From contig DATIJH010000002.1 of the NCBI GenBank assembly GCA_035478835.1, forward strand, positions 186,001 to 250,000: a stretch of 64,000 bases of DNA, in the 5' to 3' direction. Numbering within the stretch: position 1 is the stretch's first letter; each line of letters begins with the position of its first letter. Below, one piece after another: positions 50,990 to 59,699 of this stretch. Source of the DNA: DATASD01 sp035478835 (lineage in GTDB: Bacteria; Patescibacteriota; Saccharimonadia; Saccharimonadales; UBA4665). The notes beneath the pieces were generated by a model. That model had not been told where the DNA came from and did no database searches. It saw only the letters and a program-made list of their open reading frames with translations. A program made the position numbers and the translations under genes.

Positions 50990-51598
50990 ATGGAACATCC
51001 GTCTTGCAAGCGCGCAGAGATTATGTGCCAGGTAGACGATGCCCTCAACGGAGCGGCAGTGCGTGAGGCGCAACAATCAACAAGCGAATTACAGGAACCT
51101 GGCGCCGATTTGGGTGAGGGCAGTGCATGTCTGGATGACACGCCTGTTATATTCCGGGCGGGTTCGGCCGATTGCGGATTGTGCGAAGGTAGGGTGAGTT
51201 TATATGCAAAGGGAATGGTAGTCGCCAAGCGCTGCCTGGTGTCGGGCTCGTGCGAGCTGGACTGGGTGCAGAATTACCCACAAAATTATGTAGACGAAAA
51301 CGGCAATCCAAAAGTTGGTGCACTGCCGTGTGGGGCAGAAGTACGCTGCAAGGCCGTCATCGGGCTCGAACGCGCCGAGGACGGAACGGTCCTTAACATT
51401 TCGGTAGTGCGCGGCGTTTGCCAAGTTACCGACAATGGCCGCCGCTGGCAGCAAGTGCGGGACTATGCGATAGAGCATGAGCCAAAAAACTGGCCTAAGG
51501 CTGACCTCCCGGCATCCGATGCCCTCATAGTGAATGAAGTGCGCGTAAAAGATCCCGATGATCCCAGCGCGGGAATCGCTAATCACTCCGAACGCTAA
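50990..51598 (+). CDS. Cys-rich unknown protein
   Basis: The 202-aa product has about ten Cys, including DCGLCEG and CLVSGSCELDW, with no signal peptide, so metal binding in the cytoplasm is possible. No family is recognised. It is leaderless: TATACT (50977-50982) ends 7 bases before ATG, within 16 bases of the truncated DUF72 stop. Its end overlaps the ligD stop by 4 bases (convergent). Confidence 0.5.
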   Translation: MEHPSCKRAEIMCQVDDALNGAAVREAQQSTSELQEPGADLGEGSACLDDTPVIFRAGSADCGLCEGRVSLYAKGMVVAKRCLVSGSCELDWVQNYPQNYVDENGNPKVGALPCGAEVRCKAVIGLERAEDGTVLNISVVRGVCQVTDNGRRWQQVRDYAIEHEPKNWPKADLPASDALIVNEVRVKDPDDPSAGIANHSER

Positions 51599-54060
51599 CC
51601 CTCAATGTGTTTGAGGATTTTGGCGATGTCGATGCCCGTGCCCATGACTGGTTCCCATAAATCGCCAACGCGCTTCAAGCGGGCGGGCATGTTTTTGATG
51701 GTGAAGTCGCCGGGTTTTAGATTTTTGTTTACCTCATCCCAGTGCAGCGGCGTGGACACGCTGGCATCGGGCGTGGGGCGGACGGAGTACGGCGCAGCGA
51801 GCGTTTGACCCTCGCGGTTTTGCAGGAAATCCAGGTAAATTTTGTTTTTACGCTTTTCTGGTAGTCGCTCGACGCTGGTGAGCTTTGGCGTGCGTTTATT
51901 GACCTCGAGTGCAATTAGGTGCGCCAGGTTTTTGCCTTGCTCGTAGGTGTATTTGGCGTGCAGGGGAATGTAAATATGAATGCCGGTTTTGCCCGAGGTT
52001 TTGGGGTAAGCCGGAATTTTCCACTCGTCGCAGACCGCATGCACCACATGGGCGACCTCGATAACTTTACTGAACGGCACGCCTTCCGGATCCAGGTCTA
52101 TGACAATCCAATCCGGATTGTCTAAGCGCCCGGTGCGTGAGTTCCATGGGTTAATTTCGACGCAGCCCAGCTGCACCATGTATAAAAGCGTGTCGAGCCG
52201 CCCGCCAACAATCCAATGCAAATTCGCGTTGTTGGATTCCGAAAAAATATCGGCGCTTGGCACCCAATCCGGTAAATGTTCGTTATTTTTTTGGAAAAAA
52301 CTGTCGCCGGTAATGCCGCTGGGCATGCGTAGCATCGAGCATGGCCGGTCTTTTAAGTATGGCAGTATGTATTCAGAAACCGCGGTGTAATAATTAATGA
52401 GGTCACCCTTGGTGTATTTGTGCCGCGGAAAGAAAACTTTGTCCAGGTGGGTGAGCTCGAACGGCAGTCCTCCCTGTGCGCCGCGTGCTGCCGCCTTTGT
52501 TTCGGCCGCTTCGGAACGCGCGGTTTTTGGTTTTTCGCGGTGTATGTTTGTGGGTTTTTTGTCGGCTCGCAGGCCTTTATATTTTGGCTGGCGCATATAA
52601 CCCTCCTTTGTCCATTCACTAAAGCTCATTTCGCAGACGAGCTCCGGCCGGGTCCAGTGTACGGGTGCGTTTGGCACGGGCTCGGTTGCAAACGGCGATG
52701 TTTTGCGGGCTAGTTTATCGAGTTTGTCGCGCAGCAATTTGCGCTGCTCGTCGGCAATCCCGCCGCCGGAATGCCCCACATATACAAACTCGCCTTTTTC
52801 GTAAACGCCGACCAAAAGTGAACCCAAGTATTGCCGCCCGCCCCGTGGCTCGGTGTAGCCGCCGATGACGACTTCTTGCCGTAGCGCAGTTTTGGCTTTG
52901 AGCCAATCTGTGCCGCGTTCGTTCTGGCGGTACGGGCTGTCGGCGCGTTTGGCGACAATGCCTTCCAGGCCGCGCCGCTGCATTTCTTTAAAGAGTGCGA
53001 CGCCGTTGGTCTCAATATCGTCGCCGTAACGGAGTATGACGCTATCGGGCATGAGGCTTTTGAGTACCGCTTTGCGCGAGCGCAGTGGCATGTCCGAAAG
53101 ATCGTGCCCGTCGCACCACAAAATATCGAAGATGTAATAGCGCAGGCTGCCTTCGGGTGCGCGGCTCCAGTTTTGCAGCCATTCAAAGTGCGCCACGCCG
53201 TCGTCGTCCACCACCACAACTTCGCCGTCAACGACAACGTCGTGCGTAAAGTCGCGCATGGCTTCGGCGACCGGCGAAAATTTTTGGCTGAAATCGTTAC
53301 CCAAGCGCGAGTACAGCGAAACTTCTTGCCCCGTGCGTCCGGCAATCGCCCGGTAGCCGTCCCATTTAATTTCGAACAGCCAGCCCTCGCGGTCAAACGG
53401 CTGGTCGATAAGGGTGCAGAGCATGGGTTTTACGTGCGCCGGCGCCGGCCTTTTGCGGTATTTTGATAAGTCCGGCAGTTTGCCCTTTGCGCCCAGGTCG
53501 TCGACTCGTTTGTGGCTTTTTACAGAGGTATCTTGCGCGGTAATGTCCTGGTCCGTAGCAAACTCATCGCCCTTTTTTATGAGCAGCCAGGCGTTTTCTT
53601 CACGAGCATTCGGCATTTTGATGAGCGCGAATTCGCCGCGGAGTTTTTTGCCGTGCAGTATGAACGTGATGTGACCGGCCGCCAGCTCCTGGGCGAGTGT
53701 TTTTTCTTGCTCGGCGGGGTCACCTTTGCGCGCTTCGTACCAGCCTTCGTCCCAAATAATTACGTTGCCGGCGCCGTAATTGCCCTCCGGAATGACGCCT
53801 TCAAATGTGCGGTAGGTGAATGGGTGATCTTCGGTTTGGATGGCTAAATGGTGGTCGTGCGGGTTCATGCTCGGGCCTTTTGGCACGGCCCAGCTTTTGA
53901 GTACGCCATTTATTTCCAGGCGAAAATCGTAGTGCAGGGCAGTGGCGTGGTGCTCCTGCACGACGAACGCCAGCTTGCCGCTGTGCTTTCGGCGCGGCTG
54001 GCCTTTTGGCTCGGGAGTTTTACGGAAGTTCCGCTTTTTAAAATAATCGGCGAGCCCCAT
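51595..54060 (-). CDS. ligD: Multifunctional DNA ligase D for NHEJ
   Basis: The 821-aa product has domains in the order phosphoesterase, ligase, polymerase. The N-terminal 3'-phosphoesterase has HHATALHYDFRLEINGVLKS and WAVPKGPS; the ATP-ligase active site is EIKWDGYRAIAG (Lys near 230); the primase-like polymerase (about 530-821) has PWIVIDLDPEG-like DWIVIDLDPEG with the metal Asp pair, and KTSGKTGIHIYIPL. It repairs double-strand breaks with Ku, encoded immediately upstream. This order is the Pseudomonas type, not the mycobacterial order (polymerase first). The gap to ku is 3 bases. Confidence 0.96.
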   Translation of the reverse strand: MGLADYFKKRNFRKTPEPKGQPRRKHSGKLAFVVQEHHATALHYDFRLEINGVLKSWAVPKGPSMNPHDHHLAIQTEDHPFTYRTFEGVIPEGNYGAGNVIIWDEGWYEARKGDPAEQEKTLAQELAAGHITFILHGKKLRGEFALIKMPNAREENAWLLIKKGDEFATDQDITAQDTSVKSHKRVDDLGAKGKLPDLSKYRKRPAPAHVKPMLCTLIDQPFDREGWLFEIKWDGYRAIAGRTGQEVSLYSRLGNDFSQKFSPVAEAMRDFTHDVVVDGEVVVVDDDGVAHFEWLQNWSRAPEGSLRYYIFDILWCDGHDLSDMPLRSRKAVLKSLMPDSVILRYGDDIETNGVALFKEMQRRGLEGIVAKRADSPYRQNERGTDWLKAKTALRQEVVIGGYTEPRGGRQYLGSLLVGVYEKGEFVYVGHSGGGIADEQRKLLRDKLDKLARKTSPFATEPVPNAPVHWTRPELVCEMSFSEWTKEGYMRQPKYKGLRADKKPTNIHREKPKTARSEAAETKAAARGAQGGLPFELTHLDKVFFPRHKYTKGDLINYYTAVSEYILPYLKDRPCSMLRMPSGITGDSFFQKNNEHLPDWVPSADIFSESNNANLHWIVGGRLDTLLYMVQLGCVEINPWNSRTGRLDNPDWIVIDLDPEGVPFSKVIEVAHVVHAVCDEWKIPAYPKTSGKTGIHIYIPLHAKYTYEQGKNLAHLIALEVNKRTPKLTSVERLPEKRKNKIYLDFLQNREGQTLAAPYSVRPTPDASVSTPLHWDEVNKNLKPGDFTIKNMPARLKRVGDLWEPVMGTGIDIAKILKHIEG

Positions 54061-54063
54061 TGT

Positions 54064-54828
54064 TTACGCCTTTAGGCTGGCTTTTAGGGCGCTCATCAAG
54101 TCTTGGGCGGAAGCTTGCGGAGTACGTGCCGCAGCCTTGCTCGGCTTTTTGCCCTTGGCTTTATCCTTGATTATCTCTTCGAGTTCTTCGGTGTAGGTGT
54201 CGTGCAGATCCTCTGGAATGAACGGCTTGGTTTCTTGCTTTATGAGCTTGAGCGCAACTTCGAGCTCCTTATCTGTCAGGTCCTTGCCCGTAGGAAATTT
54301 TAAATCCACAGGCTCGCGCAAATCGGTTGGATAACGCATTTGGTTGAGGATGAGCGCCCGGCCGACTGGCTTGATGATGGCGATGTGCTGGCGCTCGTGC
54401 ATCACAAAGCTGGCCAGCGCTACTTTTTTGGATTTGTGCAGTGATTCGCGCAGCAGTGCGTAGGCCTTTTCGCCGCCCTTGACCGGCTCCAGGTAATATG
54501 GTTTTTCAAAGTAGCGGACATCTATGTCGGTCTCTTCGACAAACTGTTTGATGTCGATAGTTTGCGTCTTTTTTATGTTGATTTCTTCGAGTTCTTTTTC
54601 GGTGAGCACCAGGTATTCGCCCTCGCGGTACTCATAACCTTTCACGATGTCGTCCCAAGCAACTTCTTTGCCGTCCTTGCGGCAAATGCGTGCGTAACGG
54701 ATCGGCGCGTGATCTGTTTTGTGTAGTAGATTGAGCTCAATGCCCTCGCGCGTCTCGGTAGCGCTAAACATTCGGACCGGAATGTTAACGAGACCAAAGC
54801 TAATTGAACCATTCCATAATGTATGCAT
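54064..54828 (-). CDS. ku: Ku DNA end-binding protein
   Basis: The 254-aa product matches bacterial Ku: WNGSISFGLVNIPVRMFSAT at the start, the central bridge, and FVMHERQHIAIIKPVGRALI, with a Lys-rich C-terminal tail (KAKGKKPSKAAARTPQ) that binds DNA. Ku rings bind broken ends and recruit LigD. The start is leaderless: TACCAT (54836-54841, minus strand) ends 7 bases before ATG. ligD follows at 3 bases, so a two-gene NHEJ operon is clear. Confidence 0.96.
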   Translation of the reverse strand: MHTLWNGSISFGLVNIPVRMFSATETREGIELNLLHKTDHAPIRYARICRKDGKEVAWDDIVKGYEYREGEYLVLTEKELEEINIKKTQTIDIKQFVEETDIDVRYFEKPYYLEPVKGGEKAYALLRESLHKSKKVALASFVMHERQHIAIIKPVGRALILNQMRYPTDLREPVDLKFPTGKDLTDKELEVALKLIKQETKPFIPEDLHDTYTEELEEIIKDKAKGKKPSKAAARTPQASAQDLMSALKASLKA

Positions 54829-54861
54829 AGTTCTTATGGTAGCACGGATTGCCTGGGATTT

Positions 54862-55938
54862 TTACGGCTTGAATCCGGGCGGATATTTGTAGTTGCGCTG
54901 CTGCCATACGGCGAGTATGTTTCTTCTCGCTGCTTCTTCGCCAAACTTCTTTTTGTATGAGTTGTAAAGCGTGGTGGCGGCTGCTGGCAATTGTGAGTCG
55001 TACGGGCCGTTGATCACGCCGTGATTTACGCAATCGGCGGCAGTTTCCTCGGGCGCCCTGGAGCGGCCTGCAACGCCCGTATCTATAATGGTCAGCCCTT
55101 TTTGGGCATCGAAGGCCACACTTTTGGCGCCAGGCTCGATGTACAGGTTATTATTCGCTGCGAATTCGCAGGCGTTTATAAGGGTATCGCACTGTTCGGG
55201 CGTGAGCGAATCGAGCCGCTTCAGACCCCCTTCGCTGTCTATTACGCTGTCCATAGTTTCGCCATCGTAGGTGGTATAGACTGCGCCGGCGTCTTCTTCT
55301 CCATTCGGTGGCACGTAACGGGTCATTTGTTCGAAACCCGGTTGGCCTTGGGTTATTTCAATCGCATCCATGCGCTCGTTCATGTTTTCGCGGGCATGCC
55401 CCCACTCTTCAGATGGGTCATCGCTCCCTCGCACATGGGGAATTTTAGCTATTTCGTCTTCACCGACTCGAACGGCGTCCACCCAGCCGCCAAAGTCCAG
55501 GTAACCGGGTATGGATTTCCTGCCGCCATCGTTTTCTGCCGGATTTTTCGAGTCTAGTTTTTCGCGCAGGTCATCGACCTCGGCGCGGTCGGCTTCGGGG
55601 TCTTCGCCAACGGGAAGGCGTAGAATGCCTAAGGCTCTTTGCCGGGGCGGGCTGATGTTGTCATTAAACGCGTAGCCGACAAGATTGCGGCCAAAAGCAT
55701 TACATTCCTGAAGCCCTCCAAATGTGAATTGAATTGCGGCGCTCGCTGCCTCGACCGCTTCACGCGCTCGTGCGGTGGCTGTTTGCATGTCTGCCTGTCC
55801 GGTTTCCTTAGAGACGCCTGCATACGCATCATGCATATTTACTAGGGAACGCTGCGCTTCGCCAAGGGTTTGTAGGGCCTCAGCAGCTTCGTTGAAACCA
55901 AGCGCGCAGTATTGATAGACGCCTTCGACCGAAGTCAT
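54862..55938 (-). CDS. Unknown protein
   Basis: The 358-aa product has a helical N-terminal third (about 1-75, Ala/Glu rich), an acidic middle, and a C-terminal region where LYIEPGAKSVAFDAQKGLTI then IDTG recalls the catalytic part of kinase-like folds, without the HxD loop. No family is assigned. AGGAGA precedes ATG 55938. It is just upstream of ku on the same strand but separated by 33 bases that include ku's own promoter. Confidence 0.45.
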   Translation of the reverse strand: MTSVEGVYQYCALGFNEAAEALQTLGEAQRSLVNMHDAYAGVSKETGQADMQTATARAREAVEAASAAIQFTFGGLQECNAFGRNLVGYAFNDNISPPRQRALGILRLPVGEDPEADRAEVDDLREKLDSKNPAENDGGRKSIPGYLDFGGWVDAVRVGEDEIAKIPHVRGSDDPSEEWGHARENMNERMDAIEITQGQPGFEQMTRYVPPNGEEDAGAVYTTYDGETMDSVIDSEGGLKRLDSLTPEQCDTLINACEFAANNNLYIEPGAKSVAFDAQKGLTIIDTGVAGRSRAPEETAADCVNHGVINGPYDSQLPAAATTLYNSYKKKFGEEAARRNILAVWQQRNYKYPPGFKP

Positions 55939-56037
55939 ATACAGTATCTCCTACACATGTAATACATATGGCACAGTGAGATAGGATACCACAACTTGAC
56001 CACTACATACACCTCAAAATGGCAAGGGAAAGGGCGG

Positions 56038-57147
56038 TTATTTTTGCAGCAGCGCGTTTCGGAACGCGTAAAAGGCTGGCTTAGCTTTGTATTTTTTGTC
56101 GAACATGAGCGGGCGGGCGTCGGCAGAAGACGGCCCCATATAGTTGTACCATGTTTCTTTATCGGTGATGCCGAGCTCGGAAAAGCTGTGGCAGTCGCCG
56201 GCATTAATGCAGGCACGCATCATATTGTAGTAAATACCGGCGGCGATGTTGTCTTTTACGCTATCAGGTGCGGGCACGGCGCTCATGTTGACGTCAAACT
56301 CGGTGACGTACACGCTTACACCCAGCCGGCCAAAGCGCTGCATATTTTGCGTAACTTCCTTCATGTCCGGCGGATGCGTACCGTCTATGTGCATTTGCAT
56401 GCCGATGCCGTCGATCGGAACACCGCGCGCCTTGGCGTCTTCAATATATTGGTACATGGCGTCCGAAACGGGGTTAAAGTGTTCGTTATCAAAGTCGTTG
56501 AGAATCAACTTTGCCTGTGGGTCCGCCTGGTGCGCCCAAATAAATGCTTGGTCAATGTAAGCAGTGCTGCCGGTGTTGTCCGCCCACCAGTCATGTAATC
56601 CGTAGATGTGCTGGCCGCGCGTAAAGGCCTCGTTTACCACAGTCCATTCTTTAATTTTGCCGCGGTAATGCCCAACGACGGTGTCGATGTGGTTATGTAT
56701 GACATCCATAAGTTGATCTGGCGAATAATGGCCGCTTGTGAGCCAAGTTGGCAGCCATTTGCTTTCGCCCCACAAAAGATGATGGGCCTGCATCTGCATA
56801 TGGTGCGCTTGGGCAAAGGCGACGACCTTGTCCATAGTGGTGAAGTTAAAAGTTGACGGCGTTGGCCGCAAACCGCCGTCTGTAAAATACCAGTTCGGCG
56901 TGTTGTCTATGAGCGCAAGATTAAACTGCGACGTTAATATATTGCTGTAACGCGAGTCGTTCAAATACGAAGAAATAGCAAAATTGCCGAGCTCAATGCC
57001 ATGCTGGGCAGCCAGCGTTTTGAGCGGTGGGTCCGGCAATACGGGCGGGGTCGTAAGTGCGTGAATCCCGAAAGTCAAGGCGAATATAAATATAATTGTC
57101 CCGGCCAGCACGGAAATGCGGCCGATCGTAGTACTCAAAATGTGCAT
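56038..57147 (-). CDS. Divergent GH10 glycoside hydrolase (xylanase-like)
   Basis: The 369-aa product has an N-terminal signal anchor (about 8-32) and a GH10 barrel. The acid/base Glu is in WTVVNEAF (E173) and the nucleophile Glu in VYVTEFDVN (E283); HHLLWG and LNDFDNE are also typical. The usual N-x-x-K substrate motif at strand 3 reads DNTPNWYF, so the substrate may differ from plain xylan. The leaderless start is at 57147: TATGCT (57154-57159, minus strand) ends 6 bases before ATG. The longer frame is rejected. Confidence 0.88.
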   Translation of the reverse strand: MHILSTTIGRISVLAGTIIFIFALTFGIHALTTPPVLPDPPLKTLAAQHGIELGNFAISSYLNDSRYSNILTSQFNLALIDNTPNWYFTDGGLRPTPSTFNFTTMDKVVAFAQAHHMQMQAHHLLWGESKWLPTWLTSGHYSPDQLMDVIHNHIDTVVGHYRGKIKEWTVVNEAFTRGQHIYGLHDWWADNTGSTAYIDQAFIWAHQADPQAKLILNDFDNEHFNPVSDAMYQYIEDAKARGVPIDGIGMQMHIDGTHPPDMKEVTQNMQRFGRLGVSVYVTEFDVNMSAVPAPDSVKDNIAAGIYYNMMRACINAGDCHSFSELGITDKETWYNYMGPSSADARPLMFDKKYKAKPAFYAFRNALLQK

Positions 57148-57260
57148 ATAACCAGCATAACAGCCCGGCGCGCAACAGGCACGGCGCCGCAGGCGTTTCG
57201 GCTCTCTTTTACTTTGCGCCACAGCGGAGTACTATAAAGACATAACGAAGGGGTGGGAGT

Positions 57261-59276
57261 ATGCGTACTTACAGTAAATTGCGAAACGTCCGATCGGGTA
57301 TTCTTACAAAAGGGTTAATTAGGCGAGCGGCTGCGGCAATCAGCTTGAGCGCCGCACTTTTAGTAGCGCCAGTTTTTGGCAGTCTGCCAGCGTACGCCGC
57401 AACGCCGACGAACACAATATATCCGCTGCCCTCATCTGGCGGCAATCCGTTCCAGATTACAAAAGGGCCGAACGGCGCGCTGTGGTTTACGGAGCCCAAC
57501 AGCCGCAAAATCGGCACCATAACAAACGCCGGAACGATCACAGAATACCCGACCGGCGATAACTATCAGCCGCGAGATATCGTTGCCGGGTCTGATGGCG
57601 CTTTATGGTTTACGAGCAGCCCTTCGACGTCGCTGTACCGCATAACGACAGGCGGAACGGTGACCACTTATAATGCACAGTCGTATCCTTACGCCGTAAC
57701 GGCTGGCTCAGACGGCGCGCTGTGGTTTACGACGCAATCATACAATAACGTTTGGGAAATCGGCCGCATGACCACAAGTGGAAACGTCACGATTTATCCG
57801 ATCGTGGGCAACCTTAGGAGTTTTCTAGGCATTACAAGCGGGCCTGATGGTTCACTGTGGTTTAGCGAAGAAGGCAACGACCCCGGAGACAACGCCATTG
57901 GCCGCATGACAACTGCGGGCGTGTACACGCGCTATCCTACGCCAACCGCCAATTCATTCCCTTATGGCATAACTGCCGGCCCCGACGGCGCGGTATGGTT
58001 CACGGAAACGAACGCTGCAAATATTGGGCGGATTGATACCGCTGGCAACATTATCGAGTACCCGATCCCATCTGGTGAACACGCGGGCAGCGGAATATCC
58101 ACCGGCCCCGACGGTGCTATTTGGTATTCGAGCGGCGGCTCGTACAGTATCGGCCGTATGACGACTTCCGGCGTGGGGACGCAATACGCGGTTCCAGTGA
58201 CAAGCGGTGGCATCACCGGTGTTAGCGGCGGTCCCGACGGTGCTGTTTGGTACGATATAAGCGCGCCCGGGTCGAGCGCCATCGGCCGCATTACCACGCC
58301 AACTCCTGTTGCATTGCAATCTATAAATGCGGGCGGCGGTGCGAGCGGCAGTTTTGCGGCCGACACCGGCTTTAGCGGCGGCGCCACCTATGCCACCTCC
58401 GCACCAGTCGATACGAGCGAAACGACCACGCCGGCTCCACAAGCCGTGTACCAAACAGTGCGCTATGGCAATAACTTTAGTTATGCATTCTCCGGCCTTA
58501 CGCCGGGCGCAGCTTACACGCTCAGACTGCATTTCAACGAGCTTTATTGGGGTGCAGGGTCCACTGGCGGTGGCATTGGCAGTCGCGTGTTTAACGTGGC
58601 AGTGAACGGCCAAAGCGAGCTATCCAATTACGACATCTACGCAGAAGCCGGCGGCGCCAACCAAGCAATTACCGAGCAAATACCAGCTGTGGCCGACGCA
58701 AGCGGTAACGTCGCTGTTCAGTTTACCACTGTAACCGATAATGCGATGGTGAATGGCATCGAGCTGTTCGATGGCACGCTGCCCGCGCAGCCGCCTCGTC
58801 CGCCGCACCCTGCCGCGACCGTGATCAACGCCGGCGGCAATGCAGCGGGCAGTTTCGCAGCCGACACCGAATACATTGGCGGAACTACTTACAGCTCAAC
58901 GGCGACCGTTGACACGAGCGCCGTCAGCGGCCCGGCTCCACAAGCCGTGTACCAAACAGTGCGCTATGGCAATTTTACGTACACCATTCCACGGTTGACG
59001 CCGGCAGCCAACTACCACGTCCGCCTGCACTTTAACGAGCTCTATTGGGGTGCTGGCGGTAATAGCGGCGGCATTGGCAGTCGCGTCTTCAACGTAAGTA
59101 TTAACGGTACTGCGGCGCTCAGCAACTACGACATCTATGCTGCGGCGGGCGGCGCCAACAAAGCCGTCGTGCAGGATTTTGTTGTCCCGGCTGATGCGCA
59201 GGGTAATGTCACTATCCAATTTACGAGCGTGGTAGACAACGCCATGGTGAGTGGCATTGAAGTCAATCCCGCCTGA
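57261..59276 (+). CDS. Secreted seven-bladed propeller with two malectin-like domains
   Basis: The 671-aa product has a signal peptide (about 1-45), then seven repeats of the Vgb/SMP-30 type (G(P/S)DGALWFT...IGRITTxG), giving a seven-bladed propeller (about 50-345). Two malectin-like repeats follow (about 353-505 and 518-670), each with VYQTVRYGN, LRLHFNELYWGAG and GGIGSRVFNV motifs. Malectin domains bind carbohydrates. A strong GGGAG precedes ATG 57261. The virginiamycin lyase reaction is not implied. Being next to a GH10 gene suggests polysaccharide binding. Confidence 0.85.
   Translation: MRTYSKLRNVRSGILTKGLIRRAAAAISLSAALLVAPVFGSLPAYAATPTNTIYPLPSSGGNPFQITKGPNGALWFTEPNSRKIGTITNAGTITEYPTGDNYQPRDIVAGSDGALWFTSSPSTSLYRITTGGTVTTYNAQSYPYAVTAGSDGALWFTTQSYNNVWEIGRMTTSGNVTIYPIVGNLRSFLGITSGPDGSLWFSEEGNDPGDNAIGRMTTAGVYTRYPTPTANSFPYGITAGPDGAVWFTETNAANIGRIDTAGNIIEYPIPSGEHAGSGISTGPDGAIWYSSGGSYSIGRMTTSGVGTQYAVPVTSGGITGVSGGPDGAVWYDISAPGSSAIGRITTPTPVALQSINAGGGASGSFAADTGFSGGATYATSAPVDTSETTTPAPQAVYQTVRYGNNFSYAFSGLTPGAAYTLRLHFNELYWGAGSTGGGIGSRVFNVAVNGQSELSNYDIYAEAGGANQAITEQIPAVADASGNVAVQFTTVTDNAMVNGIELFDGTLPAQPPRPPHPAATVINAGGNAAGSFAADTEYIGGTTYSSTATVDTSAVSGPAPQAVYQTVRYGNFTYTIPRLTPAANYHVRLHFNELYWGAGGNSGGIGSRVFNVSINGTAALSNYDIYAAAGGANKAVVQDFVVPADAQGNVTIQFTSVVDNAMVSGIEVNPA
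58431..58973. repeat. Two identical 42-bp segments inside the malectin repeats
   Basis: Bases 58431-58472 and 58932-58973 are identical over 42 bases (they start CCGGCTCCACAAGCC and end CTATGGCAAT) and lie at the same place in each malectin-like domain. This reflects internal duplication, kept similar by recent copying. Confidence 0.9.
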
Positions 59277-59300
59277 GCCGACCGAAATACGTGTGCACGA

Positions 59301-59681
59301 TTACGGCTGCGGCGTTCCTACCGAATAAAGGTTGCCGTCTGGGTCCTCAAACCATGCTACTTGCACGTCGCCCATGGTAGCGATATCGTCCTGCCAGGTT
59401 GCGCCCGGGATGTCGTAAGTCAGAAACACGATGCCTTTGGACTTCATGTCTTTGACTAGCTCTTCGATAGTTCCGAGCTCCCACGTGGCAACCGATGCCT
59501 TGCTGGAGCCAGCCGTAGCCGGTGACTCGTAAATAAACAAATTGCCGCCGCCCGTCACATAGGTGAGACCGCGTGGATTTTCGGCTACACGGTTCAAGCC
59601 GAGCTTGCCCTCATAAAATTCTTTGGCCTTTTCCAGACTACTGACCGGTACGGTTGCTAAAAACTTTGCATCGTCGAACAT
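59301..59681 (-). CDS. VOC/glyoxalase-superfamily protein
   Basis: The 126-aa product has VPVSSLEKAKEFYEGKLGLN (first module) and VAWFEDPDGNLYSVG (last module), a clear VOC fold. It may bind a small molecule or carry a metal-dependent lyase activity. AAGGAGG precedes ATG 59681. It lies directly downstream of the MFS gene on the same strand, so both are probably one operon. Confidence 0.9.
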   Translation of the reverse strand: MFDDAKFLATVPVSSLEKAKEFYEGKLGLNRVAENPRGLTYVTGGGNLFIYESPATAGSSKASVATWELGTIEELVKDMKSKGIVFLTYDIPGATWQDDIATMGDVQVAWFEDPDGNLYSVGTPQP

Positions 59682-59699
59682 ACATGACCTCCTTATATA

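Noticed and set aside
57261..59276. CRISPR-like repeats in the propeller gene
   Set aside because: The repeats are coding blades and domain duplicates of variable sequence and length; no short regular repeat-spacer pattern exists in the window.
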